Below are positions 34,526 through 43,197 of a stretch of DNA of 64,000 nt, piece after piece. The stretch's first letter is position 1. Each line of letters starts with the position of its first letter. The stretch is taken from contig JAHHSR010000002.1 of NCBI GenBank assembly GCA_020025075.1, positions 1 through 64,000 of the forward strand, given 5' to 3'. The position numbers and the translations under genes were made by a program. Source of the stretch: Pectinatus sp. GTDB lineage: Bacteria > Bacillota > Negativicutes > Selenomonadales > Selenomonadaceae. A model generated the notes under the pieces. It was not told the DNA's origin and made no database searches. It was given only the letters and a program-made list of their open reading frames with translations.

Positions 34526-36246
34526 CCGATATCAACATCCTCCTTCACGTTGCTGACCATTTCATAGTACATGCCTTGATTTTGGCATAGTTCGTCGTGC
34601 GTTCCCCTTTCAATGACCGTCCCCTCTTCGATAACATAAATCATATCCGCCTTTTTTATCGATTCAAGGCGATGTGCAATGGTAATGACCGTGCGCCCGG
34701 CAGATAAGAGGTCGAGGCTTTTTTGTATAGAATCTTCCGTTGCCACGTCAATGCCTTCCATGGGCTCATCCAAAAGGAGCAGCGGCGCATCGGCCAAAAA
34801 AGCGCGAGCTAAAGCGATACGGCGCTTTTGTCCCTCGCTGATACTGCGATTGCCACTGCCTAAAAGCGTATCGAGCTTTTGCGGCAAGGTCTCTACCCAG
34901 CTGTCAAGCCCCGCTTGCACCAAAGCCTTTTGCAGGGCTTCAGATGATGCCTGCTGCCCAAGGCAGATATTTTCGCGCAAGGAACCGCAAAAGATATGCG
35001 CGCTTTGCGGCACATAGGCAATATTTTTATACCAGGAAGTATCCTCAATGGCATTTAAGTCGGTTCCATCAACTAAAATCTTGCCCTTTTGCGGTCTAAC
35101 AAATTTTAAAAGCAAGGAAAAAATTGTCGATTTTCCCGCACCGCTGCGACCGACAAAAGCGACCTTACTGCCGCCTTCAATGACAAAATTTAAATCGTGT
35201 ACCGCCTCTTTGCCGGCTTCATCATAGGAAAAGGCCACTGCCTGAAACTCAAGGCGCGCCTTTTTAATAACGCCAGCACTCCCCTCTTCGGCCTCAGCTG
35301 CCGCCGTTTGCGGCAAGGCGCCATATATCTTGACAGCATTGACAAGTGCTCCCATCGCCTCATGAAACATGCTGCTCACATTGCGCAGTGGCTGATAAAA
35401 TTCCGGCGCAACGAGCAAGATGAAAATGGCAGGGAAAAAGACAAGATGACCATCAAGCAGGCGGAAGGCAATATCGACCGCAATGATGGCAATGCTCAAG
35501 GTAGCGACAAGCTCAATGAAAAAAGCCGACAAAAAAGCTATCCGCAAGACGCGCAGCACCGAATGAGAAAACTCATTGCCACTCTTGCTGAGCCGCTCCA
35601 GCTCCGCTTCGGAACGATTATATATCTTAATCACCATAATGCCCGATATAAGGTCCATGAATTTTTTGCTCAATGCGGTAAGGGAAAGCCATTGCCGCTC
35701 GTTTTCAGCCTCGGCCTTTTTGCCGATGAGGAACATCAAAAACGGGATGAGCGGCAAAGTCGCCAAAAAGATAAGCGCCGAAATCCAATCATAAAACAGT
35801 GCAATAATGATAACAAATAAAGGCAAAAGGACTGCCGTCAATAAAGAGGGCAGGAACTTGGCAAAGTACGGTTCAAATGACCCAATGCCATCTGTCAGAA
35901 GCATGATGCTATCGCCTTTTTGCAGCGGTCCGAATGGGCTGCCATGCGTCAATTCACCAATGCACGATGCGCGCAACCGCCGCTTCACCTTTGCCGCAAT
36001 GCCGTGAGCAAAAAACTTGATGAGCAACTCAGCGACGATTTCCATCACAAAAAATAAAAACAGCAATGTCAGATATGGCACTGCTGTTTCCGTCTTTAAA
36101 TGGGAAAATATCATCTTATCGATAATATCTGCTAAGCAAAAACAGCGCGCAAGAACAGCAACAGTGCGCAAGACGTCCAAAAAGACGATGACACATGACT
36201 GATGTTTGTAGGGCCGCAATTCTTTAAGCAAATTTTTATCAATCAT
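34522..36246 (-). CDS. cydD: Heterodimeric ABC exporter subunit CydD
   Basis: 574 residues with six membrane helices and an ATPase: Walker A GRSGAGKST (about 365-373), LLLDEPMEG, and a degenerate signature ISEGQ in place of LSGGQ. The asymmetry with CydC is typical of heterodimeric exporters having one weak site. The start follows GAAGGAAA, 19 bp after cydB. Confidence 0.9.
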   Translation of the reverse strand: MIDKNLLKELRPYKHQSCVIVFLDVLRTVAVLARCFCLADIIDKMIFSHLKTETAVPYLTLLFLFFVMEIVAELLIKFFAHGIAAKVKRRLRASCIGELTHGSPFGPLQKGDSIMLLTDGIGSFEPYFAKFLPSLLTAVLLPLFVIIIALFYDWISALIFLATLPLIPFLMFLIGKKAEAENERQWLSLTALSKKFMDLISGIMVIKIYNRSEAELERLSKSGNEFSHSVLRVLRIAFLSAFFIELVATLSIAIIAVDIAFRLLDGHLVFFPAIFILLVAPEFYQPLRNVSSMFHEAMGALVNAVKIYGALPQTAAAEAEEGSAGVIKKARLEFQAVAFSYDEAGKEAVHDLNFVIEGGSKVAFVGRSGAGKSTIFSLLLKFVRPQKGKILVDGTDLNAIEDTSWYKNIAYVPQSAHIFCGSLRENICLGQQASSEALQKALVQAGLDSWVETLPQKLDTLLGSGNRSISEGQKRRIALARAFLADAPLLLLDEPMEGIDVATEDSIQKSLDLLSAGRTVITIAHRLESIKKADMIYVIEEGTVIERGTHDELCQNQGMYYEMVSNVKEDVDIG

Positions 36247-36264
36247 TTTCCTTCAAATCCGTAT

Positions 36265-37278
36265 TTAATATTCTAAATCATCTTTCGCCGTCAAGCGCTT
36301 CTTGAAAAGCCAATATGCCCAAATCTGATAGGCAAGGACAATCGGCACAAAAACAACAGCGGCAAAAGTCATAATTTTTAGCGTATAAGGCGTCGATGAA
36401 GCGTTGGATATGCCTAAGCTCCAAAGCGGATTCATCGTCGAGAGCAGGATGTGCGGGAAAAGGCCGGCAAAAGTGCTAATCGTTACGAGCACGATGGAAA
36501 GCGAGCTGCCGATAAAGGTTCTTCTAAAGCGTCCCTTGTAGTTCATATAGACGCTCCAAATGAAGATTACCGCCGTCACGAGCATGCCTACGACGAAAGC
36601 TGGTGAATGGAACATGTGCGTATCGAGATAGGTAAAGAACAAGAACAGCACATAGATGATGACGGCCGTGCCGCCAACACAGGTACCCACGCGGCGCAAG
36701 CGGTCAGTAAAAGCCATCTGGCGGTCAAGGCGAAGCCCAAGGTAGGCAATGCCATGAAACGAAAAGACGGCGACGAACAAAAGGCCACCCAAAACAGTGT
36801 AGACGGAGATGAGGTCCCAAAAACCGCCCAGATAAATGCCATCAGCATTAATCATGAAGCCCTTTAAGAGATTAGCAACGGCAACGCCCCACAAAAAGGC
36901 GACGAGGGCGCTAGAAACGCACATCACGCGATCCCACGTGCCACGCCACCAGATAGAAGCGCGCTGGCTGCGAAATTCAATGGCTACGCCGCGCAAGATA
37001 AGGCCGACGAGCATGAAAAACAGGGCCAGATAAAAGCTGCTGAAAAGCGTCGCATAAACCTGTGGAAAAGCCGCAAACATCGCTCCTCCAGCCGTAATCA
37101 TCCACACTTCATTGCCACCCCAGACGGGTCCAATGCTATTTAGCATGAGCCGTCTTTCCTTGTCATCAGAGGTAACGAATGGCAAGAGCATGCCAACGCC
37201 ATAGTCAAAGCCTTCGAGAAAGAAAAAGCCGCTAAACAAAACGACTAAGAGCACGAACCACAAAATAGCCAGTTCCAT
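36265..37278 (-). CDS. cydB: Cytochrome bd ubiquinol/menaquinol oxidase subunit II
   Basis: 337 residues, eight to nine hydrophobic segments; the FFFLEGFDYGVGMLLPF start and GNEVWMITAGGAMFAAFPQVY are the CydB signatures. It partners CydA in the terminal oxidase. Its ATG shares one base with the cydA stop (TAATG). Confidence 0.95.
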   Translation of the reverse strand: MELAILWFVLLVVLFSGFFFLEGFDYGVGMLLPFVTSDDKERRLMLNSIGPVWGGNEVWMITAGGAMFAAFPQVYATLFSSFYLALFFMLVGLILRGVAIEFRSQRASIWWRGTWDRVMCVSSALVAFLWGVAVANLLKGFMINADGIYLGGFWDLISVYTVLGGLLFVAVFSFHGIAYLGLRLDRQMAFTDRLRRVGTCVGGTAVIIYVLFLFFTYLDTHMFHSPAFVVGMLVTAVIFIWSVYMNYKGRFRRTFIGSSLSIVLVTISTFAGLFPHILLSTMNPLWSLGISNASSTPYTLKIMTFAAVVFVPIVLAYQIWAYWLFKKRLTAKDDLEY

Positions 37279-38630
37279 TATAAGCCACTCCTTTCATCCG
37301 TTACATCTTTTTTGAGTGCCTTAGCGGCAAGGCCCAATGCCACAACAATTAAGATGGCATAAAGCAAAGTAAAGCCAACTACCGTAATCCACGTATCGGT
37401 AGTAGTGAGATTTTGCGAAACCGAATCGGAAACCTTCTGCAAGCCGTAAACAATCCACGGCTGACGGCCATTTTCTGCTAAAATCCAGCCCGTCGTATTG
37501 GCGACAAAGGGCAAAATAGAGGTGCAGACGAGAAACTTAAGCCACAAATTGCTATATTCACTGAGGCGTTTGCGCTTCCAAAGATAAAGCGTGCCCAATG
37601 CAGCAAGCGCCATAATGCCGCCGCTAGCAAGCATAAGTCTAAAGCTCCAAAACAGGATATTGACATTGGGAATGTAATTGTCATTGCCATATTTAAGGGA
37701 ATATTCCTGCTGCAGCTGTTTAATGCCTTTTATTTCGCCTGAAGGCTTATTGTACATGAGCATTGAAAGGGCATCAGGTATTTCCAGCTCATAATTATTC
37801 TTTTCCTGCGAGGCATCTATCGAGGCATAAAGGGCAAACGGGGCAGGATTTTTGCTATCCCAAAGTGCTTCCATAGCTGCAAGCTTCATCGGTTGGCTAA
37901 AGCCAACATAACGAGTATGCAAATGGCCAGTCAGACTTACCAATAAAACGCCAGCAGTCGCATAAACGGCAGCTATCTGCAAGCCCTTCTTGTATATTTC
38001 GACATTTTCTTTAACCAGGAGTTTATAGGCGCAAATACCCATTGCTACCATGCCGGCCGTGCAGACACCAGCAGTCCAGACATGGCCAAACTGTCCCCAA
38101 AGATAAGGGTTGGTGACAAGGTCCAAAAAGCTCTTCATTTCAGCGCGGCCATCTTTAATCATATAGCCAACTGGATGCTGCATAAATGCATTGGCAGTCA
38201 AAATCCAAAAAGCAGATAAATTACTGCCAAACGCAACGAGCCAAATGAAAAAGCAGCGCCATTTTTCTGACACGCGTCCTTCACTGAATATCCATACGCC
38301 AATGAAAACGGATTCAAGGTAAAAGGCCATCAGCGCTTCCATAGCTAGCGGTGCGCCAAAAACGTCCCCCATAAAGCGCGAATATTCGGCCCAGTTCATG
38401 CCAAATTGAAATTCTTGGACGATACCAGTAACAACGCCCATGGCAAAGTTAATCAAAAATAGCTTGCCAAACATTTTTGCTAGGTATTTATAAGTGCTGT
38501 TGCCATTTTTTAGATAAAGAGTAGAGAGAATAGCCACAAAAATGGACAAGCCCAGCGTTACCGGCACGAAAAAGAAGTGATAAACAGTTACGATAGCGAA
38601 CTGCAATCTAGATAGTGTGATAACGTCCAT
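37278..38630 (-). CDS. cydA: Cytochrome bd oxidase subunit I
   Basis: 450 residues, nine hydrophobic segments. Heme ligand regions are visible: the N-terminal His in TVYHFFFVP, Glu in AMEALMAFYLESVF, QHPVGY, and the GRQPWIVYG motif near residue 390. The quinol loop (QPMKLAAMEALW) is the short type. It oxidises menaquinol and reduces O2 without pumping protons, likely for oxygen protection in an anaerobe. First gene of the six-gene cyd operon. Confidence 0.96.
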   Translation of the reverse strand: MDVITLSRLQFAIVTVYHFFFVPVTLGLSIFVAILSTLYLKNGNSTYKYLAKMFGKLFLINFAMGVVTGIVQEFQFGMNWAEYSRFMGDVFGAPLAMEALMAFYLESVFIGVWIFSEGRVSEKWRCFFIWLVAFGSNLSAFWILTANAFMQHPVGYMIKDGRAEMKSFLDLVTNPYLWGQFGHVWTAGVCTAGMVAMGICAYKLLVKENVEIYKKGLQIAAVYATAGVLLVSLTGHLHTRYVGFSQPMKLAAMEALWDSKNPAPFALYASIDASQEKNNYELEIPDALSMLMYNKPSGEIKGIKQLQQEYSLKYGNDNYIPNVNILFWSFRLMLASGGIMALAALGTLYLWKRKRLSEYSNLWLKFLVCTSILPFVANTTGWILAENGRQPWIVYGLQKVSDSVSQNLTTTDTWITVVGFTLLYAILIVVALGLAAKALKKDVTDERSGL

Positions 38631-38671
38631 CTATGTTCATCCTTTCGATAAAAATAATTTATTTATAGTAC

Positions 38672-38700
38672 AGTATAAAATTTTCTTGCTAAAAATGCAA
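38672..38700 (-). promoter_or_regulatory. Probable cydA promoter
   Basis: On the minus strand TTGCAT (38700-38695), 17 bases, TATACT (38677-38672), about 40 bases before the start. No clear Rex or ArcA-like operator recognised. Confidence 0.45.
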
Positions 38701-38730
38701 CTAAAAACATCGGTTTAACTTTTTACCAAA

Positions 38731-38772
38731 ATAAAAAGGCGGGATGTCCACCGTAGCGGCATCCCGTCTTAT
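38731..38772 (-). terminator. Terminator of the pts operon
   Basis: Minus strand: ACGGGATG, loop, CATCCCGC then TTTTTATTTT. It lies between the 124-residue gene and the cydA promoter. Confidence 0.85.
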
Positions 38773-38774
38773 AT

Positions 38775-39149
38775 CTATCTGTTTTTTCTAAGCTGTTCTT
38801 GCAAAAAATTGGCGTAATTTTGGTGCTGCTCTAGGGCAAAATGCAACCGCTTTTTTACTTCTGGCGGCAACTGACCGTCAGCTTCGGAAGCGCTTATCTT
38901 TTGAATGCGCTCTTGCACGGCCTCAAGCACGCAAGAAAGCGGCTTTTCCTGCCTAAGGCCCAGGCCATATACCGCATTAAGGCATTTTTCCACCTCAGCG
39001 GCATAGCCTTGTTCTCCGGATAAAAGTTCCAACTGCCCTGCCAAAGCATTGATGATGTCATAAGGGTCTTGCCCCTCATTAATCATCACGATGAGACTGG
39101 TCTTGACATTTTGCAACTTGCCAAAAAAGACCTCATCTGTATTTTCCAT
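38775..39149 (-). CDS. Conserved-context hypothetical protein downstream of ptsI
   Basis: 124 residues, not recognised. Acidic, with no membrane segment and mostly helix-forming sequence. The end (LHFALEQHQNYANFLQEQLRKNR) looks like a coiled coil, and two Cys are present. It starts 2 bp after the ptsI stop, so it is co-translated with enzyme I. It may be a small regulator or partner of PTS, but nothing in the sequence proves this. Confidence 0.7.
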   Translation of the reverse strand: MENTDEVFFGKLQNVKTSLIVMINEGQDPYDIINALAGQLELLSGEQGYAAEVEKCLNAVYGLGLRQEKPLSCVLEAVQERIQKISASEADGQLPPEVKKRLHFALEQHQNYANFLQEQLRKNR

Positions 39150-39151
39150 CT

Positions 39152-40873
39152 TTACGCCTCAAGGGAAAAGTTCTTTTGCAGATATTCGCGAATAGCCGTG
39201 CCGTGTTCCATCCGCATGACATGGTCTAATGCTTCTTTTGCCTGCTTCATGCTGATGCTACGAAGCATCTTTTTGACGCGCGGTATCGAAGGAGCGCTCA
39301 TCGAAAGCTCGGTGATACCCATTGCCATCAAGATTACGGCAGCAGCGGGGTCACTGGCCATTTCACCGCACATACCGCACCATTTGCCGTTGGCGTTAGC
39401 GGCATCAATTGTACGCTTGACAAGCGATAAAATTGCCGGATTGAAATGATTATAAAGATAGCTGACATTGGTATTCATGCGGTCGACAGCTAAGGTATAC
39501 TGGACAAGGTCATTCGTGCCGATGCTGAAAAAGTCGACATGCTTGGCGAGCATAGGCGTCATCACGGCAGCAGCCGGCGTTTCGACCATGATGCCGAGCT
39601 GGACATTTTCCGAGTACGGTATATCTTCACGCGCCAGCTGTGTCTTAGCTTCTTCAATCATTTCCTTGACCATCTCAATTTCGCTGAGCTGAATGACCAT
39701 CGGCAACATCATTGCGGCACGACCATAAACGCCGGCACGCAAGATAGCCCTGACTTGCGGCATAAAAACGTCGCGGCGCACGAGGCAGATGCGGATGGCA
39801 CGCCAGCCGAGGAAAGGATTTTCTTCTTTCGGGATATTGAGATAAGGCAGAGGTTTATCACCGCCGATATCCATCGTGCGAATTACGCAAAGCTCGCCCT
39901 TGCATTTTTCGACAGCTTCTTTATAGGCTTTAAATTGCGTTTCTTCATCAGGCGCTTCATTGTGCTCCATGAACAAAAATTCCGAACGGAACAAGCCGAC
40001 TCCCCTAGCGCCAAAATCCTTTACTGCCGATGATATATCAAGGTGCGTACTGATATTGGCGGCCAAAATCACTTCATGGCCATCTGTCGTCTGAGCTGGC
40101 AAAGAACGCAATTTTGCATATTGCTCTTTTAGCTTTTCCTGCTCAGCTATCTTAATGCGAAAATGCTTTAATAGGTCTTCTGTCGGCTTGACAAAAATCT
40201 CGCCCGTGCTGCCATTTATGACCATCTGAGCACCATCGGTAATATTTTGCAAATCGCTTCCTAAACCAACTACCGTCGGTATTGCACGCGCCTTTGCAAT
40301 AATTACGGCATGGCAGGTCGTGCTGCCTTGTCCTAAGGTGACGCCTGCTATCTGTTCAGCAGGTACATTGGCAATAATGGACGGTTCTATTTCCTCACCG
40401 CAAAGAATGACAGGCTCTTCGCCGATTTCCGGTCCTTTAAGGCCAAGCAGGACTCGAGCTATGCGCTTGCCAACATCGCGCACGTCGACTGCTCTTTCAC
40501 GGAAATAGGCATCTTCCATATTTTCAAACATCGCCGCCGACTCATCGGCAGCAGCAAGTACAGCACGCGGAGCGCTATCGCCGTTTTCGGCTCTATTTAT
40601 CGCATTGCCGCGCAGCATCGGGTCCTGCGCCATAATGCGATGCGCTTCCATAATGCCCGCTTGCTCACCAAGTCCTTTTTCCTTTAAGGAACGCACATTT
40701 TCTTCGAGAATATCCGTAACAGCATCAAAGGCTTCAGCCACGCGCTTAGCCTCTTCTTCTACCGAACCGGCAATGTATGCTGCCACATGCTTATCCAAAT
40801 TCTGCTCAAGGCGTACAGCCTTAGCGATAGCCACCCCGGCAATAACGCCCTTGCCACGCAACTTTATTGACAT
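39152..40873 (-). CDS. ptsI: PTS enzyme I (phosphoenolpyruvate-protein phosphotransferase)
   Basis: 573 residues. Takes phosphate from PEP and passes it to HPr in the cytosol. The active His lies in GSTTCHAVIIAK (about residue 187), where the family usually has TSHxAI-AR, so flanks are slightly divergent. PEP-binding motifs GVGLFRSEF, SIGTNDLVQYTLAVDR and the C-terminal Cys in CGMCGEMA are present. It is 167 bp from ptsH, a gap filled with two hairpins. Confidence 0.95.
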   Translation of the reverse strand: MSIKLRGKGVIAGVAIAKAVRLEQNLDKHVAAYIAGSVEEEAKRVAEAFDAVTDILEENVRSLKEKGLGEQAGIMEAHRIMAQDPMLRGNAINRAENGDSAPRAVLAAADESAAMFENMEDAYFRERAVDVRDVGKRIARVLLGLKGPEIGEEPVILCGEEIEPSIIANVPAEQIAGVTLGQGSTTCHAVIIAKARAIPTVVGLGSDLQNITDGAQMVINGSTGEIFVKPTEDLLKHFRIKIAEQEKLKEQYAKLRSLPAQTTDGHEVILAANISTHLDISSAVKDFGARGVGLFRSEFLFMEHNEAPDEETQFKAYKEAVEKCKGELCVIRTMDIGGDKPLPYLNIPKEENPFLGWRAIRICLVRRDVFMPQVRAILRAGVYGRAAMMLPMVIQLSEIEMVKEMIEEAKTQLAREDIPYSENVQLGIMVETPAAAVMTPMLAKHVDFFSIGTNDLVQYTLAVDRMNTNVSYLYNHFNPAILSLVKRTIDAANANGKWCGMCGEMASDPAAAVILMAMGITELSMSAPSIPRVKKMLRSISMKQAKEALDHVMRMEHGTAIREYLQKNFSLEA

Positions 40874-41040
40874 AATACTCCCCCCGTTTCGGTAATCACT
40901 TTACCAGTACACGAAAACCAATGAGCCACTATAAGCGGCTCCTTTTGCTAAAGCCTTAATTGAATGTTCTGATTATTTAAGGCAATTACTTGCCTAATAG
41001 CCTAGATAATCAGAGCCGCACTAAGATGCGGCTTCATCAC
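40874..41040 (-). promoter_or_regulatory. ptsH-ptsI spacer with two stem-loops
   Basis: Minus strand: AGCCGCA, six-base loop, TGCGGCT (41033-41012), then GAGCCGC, TTATA, GTGGCTC (40943-40921) just upstream of ptsI. Neither has a strong T run. They could tune ptsI against ptsH by partial termination or RNA processing. Confidence 0.45.
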
Positions 41041-41307
41041 TTATTCCTCTTCGCCAAACTTGCTTTCAACAAGTTGCGCCAAAGCATCGATTGCTGCCTG
41101 GGCATCTTCGCCTTCAGCATTTATCGTAACATCGGTGCCTTGCTGCAGGCCAAGGCTCATAATCATGAGAATGCTCTTAGCATCGACGGTCTTGCCTTTG
41201 CCCGTCAGCTTAATCTTGGCTTTAAACTTATTTGCCGTCTGGACGAACATCGAGGCCGGACGAGCATGCAGGCCAGTTTTGTTTGTAATTGTCAGTGTCT
41301 TTTCCAT
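41041..41307 (-). CDS. ptsH: Phosphocarrier protein HPr
   Basis: 88 residues with GGGAG upstream. The phosphoryl His is in TGLHARP (residue 14, equivalent to His15) and the regulatory serine in AKSILMIM (residue 45, equivalent to Ser46). The latter implies HPr kinase control and carbon catabolite regulation of the Firmicutes type. Feeds EIIA proteins, including the one at 47264. Confidence 0.96.
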   Translation of the reverse strand: MEKTLTITNKTGLHARPASMFVQTANKFKAKIKLTGKGKTVDAKSILMIMSLGLQQGTDVTINAEGEDAQAAIDALAQLVESKFGEEE

Positions 41308-41400
41308 ACTAATCTCCCTTTAGCTTTTTCAATTACCTGAACAATGGCAAACTATCTCTAGCAAAAACAGCCATCAATAAGCTTCCTTCGTTCCTCATAA

Positions 41401-41430
41401 ATTATACCTAATCAGCAACAAAATTGCCAG
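41401..41430 (-). promoter_or_regulatory. ptsH promoter
   Basis: Minus strand CTGGCA (41430-41425), 18 bases, TATAAT (41406-41401), with about 90 bases of leader. Same hexamers, spacing and first ten bases as the hem operon promoter. Confidence 0.6.
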
Positions 41431-41745
41431 AAAAATTTTTCTATTTTCAGGTTTCGTCAGGCATTTCAATAATTGCGTCATTTTAGCCGCATTATTATAC
41501 TTTTACAATATTTTACTTCATTTGATAAAATTATTTGCTATTTAAGAATATTTTTCCCTGAAAAAGTGAAATTATGATTATGTTTGTATCTTTTATTAAA
41601 TGTTTATACTAAAATTTTTAATAGATTTCTGATTTTTCTCTAGCAAACTTTTAATATTTAATGTAGAATAAAAATATCATTAGCGAATTTTTCGCATATG
41701 CAATAGAAGTTGCCTTTTAGGACAACTTCAAAGGAGGATTCTTTT
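41431..41745 (+). other. Intergenic region and leader of the first MFS gene
   Basis: Very AT-rich. A hairpin GAAGTTG-CC/GG-CAACTTC (41706-41729) ends three bases before the AAAGGAGG ribosome site of the MFS gene. A smaller GCGAA/TTCGC loop lies at about 41682-41695. Promoter not confidently placed. No gene seen. Confidence 0.45.
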
Positions 41746-43134
41746 ATGAGTTTCGTCGGACTGGTCACCAGCAACGACCCAAGCTGGGACAAACGTTGGA
41801 AGTATAACTGCTTCATCTTCATCCTCAGTTATATTTTCATGGGAGCAGTCACTGGCATCACCAATGACACCTACATTTCCTATCTTAATTTGACGGTGCC
41901 AGATGTCGTCAAAGGCTTGCCCATGTATTTTTCCATAGGCACATTCATAGTCGCCATGGTACTTTTTACCGTACCAAAGGTCGGCTATAAAAAAATCATT
42001 ATCGGTGCTCCAATCGTCCTCATTCTTTCTCTTTTAGCTTGTATTTACAGCACTAATGCCGATGTCATCATCATCGCCAATATCATGGTTCAAGTGGGCG
42101 CAAGCATGTTCGATTTCATGTACCCGCTCATGTTTACCTCTTATGTTCCCAAGGATAAGCGCGTTTCCATGTTTGCGCGCGTCATGTACTGCAACCTCAT
42201 CAGCCAGTCAATCGTCACCTTCCTCAACGGCAAAATTGTCGTCTGGCAGTTTGCGCAATACCTTGGCATCACCTATGATAAGGCGTCTGTATTATCTGAA
42301 CATTCTTCCGAGCTGTCAGTTTCCCAGATGGCTTATTATCTTCACTCTTATGTTCTTGTCATGTGGATTGCCATCGTTTTGACCGCCATCTCCTTGGCCT
42401 TCTTATTCTTCCTCAAGGAACAATTTGCCGACTACAACGAAAATGCGGAAGCAAATGCGAAGAAAAAGAAGTTCACCCTTGACTGGCACGTCTTCAATAA
42501 CCGCTACATCATCATGTGGATTATCATCTTTGGCATCGTCAGATTTGGTGCCTTGTTAGTTACGCCTTATTTCCCTATCTACCTCAACAATTTCCTGCAC
42601 ATTTCAAGAGGCACCGTTTCGACTATCATCACGCTGCAGACCATCGCCATGGTCTTGGGCTTTTTCACGGCTCCTTATCTTGAAAAAAAGCTCGGTTCAA
42701 TTGTGTCTATTGCCGTAACGATAATTCTCTGCGCTCCCTTGATGCTGATTATGGCCAATGGCCTCATGTTCGGCAGCAACATTGTCTGGGTAATTGGCGC
42801 TGTCTTGTTCTTGCGCTCCGGCTTTGCCAATGCCTCCAATCCTATTCAGCAGTCATTGCCCCTAACCTTCGTCTCAAAAAATCTCGTTCCCGCTTACAGT
42901 TCCTTCATGCTCTTATTTAACTCTGCTGTCGGCATCATTGCGGGCATTTACTCGCGCTACTGGCTCCTTGCCACAGATGCTGGCTATGGTCAAGCCTATT
43001 ACATTACCGCTGCCCTTTACACCTTTGCCATGCTCTTGCTCTTGGTCATCTTCACCAAAAGGTACAATCGCAGCCTTTCTGCCGAAGAAGTCAAAGAAAA
43101 GGAAACAGCAGAAGTTCTTGCACAAGAAGAATGA
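41746..43134 (+). CDS. Major facilitator superfamily carrier, copy 1
   Basis: 462 residues from ATG 41746 (AAAGGAGG). Twelve hydrophobic segments with a central loop (about 225-245) and an acidic/polar tail. Starts FVGLVTSNDPSWDKRW. I do not recognise a subfamily or substrate. The next gene encodes a full-length paralogue with the same length and start (LLTSDDQNWNSRY), so the pair arose by tandem duplication. A charged loop motif VPKDKRVSMFARVMYCNL, equivalent to the family loop, is identical in both. Confidence 0.78.
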   Translation: MSFVGLVTSNDPSWDKRWKYNCFIFILSYIFMGAVTGITNDTYISYLNLTVPDVVKGLPMYFSIGTFIVAMVLFTVPKVGYKKIIIGAPIVLILSLLACIYSTNADVIIIANIMVQVGASMFDFMYPLMFTSYVPKDKRVSMFARVMYCNLISQSIVTFLNGKIVVWQFAQYLGITYDKASVLSEHSSELSVSQMAYYLHSYVLVMWIAIVLTAISLAFLFFLKEQFADYNENAEANAKKKKFTLDWHVFNNRYIIMWIIIFGIVRFGALLVTPYFPIYLNNFLHISRGTVSTIITLQTIAMVLGFFTAPYLEKKLGSIVSIAVTIILCAPLMLIMANGLMFGSNIVWVIGAVLFLRSGFANASNPIQQSLPLTFVSKNLVPAYSSFMLLFNSAVGIIAGIYSRYWLLATDAGYGQAYYITAALYTFAMLLLLVIFTKRYNRSLSAEEVKEKETAEVLAQEE

Positions 43135-43140
43135 GTTTTT

Positions 43141-43165
43141 GCCGCGGCTTTTGCTGCGGCTTTTT
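43141..43165 (+). terminator. Terminator between MFS copies
   Basis: GCCGCGGC TTTT GCTGCGGC followed by TTTTT, 6 bases after the first MFS stop. Confidence 0.75.
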
Positions 43166-43197
43166 CTTTACTAAATTTTTTTTGGAGGCGCATTAAA

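Noticed and set aside
35197..35820. 207-codon frame antisense to cydD
   Set aside because: Lies wholly inside the conserved ATPase gene, with a low-complexity charged product typical of antisense frames.
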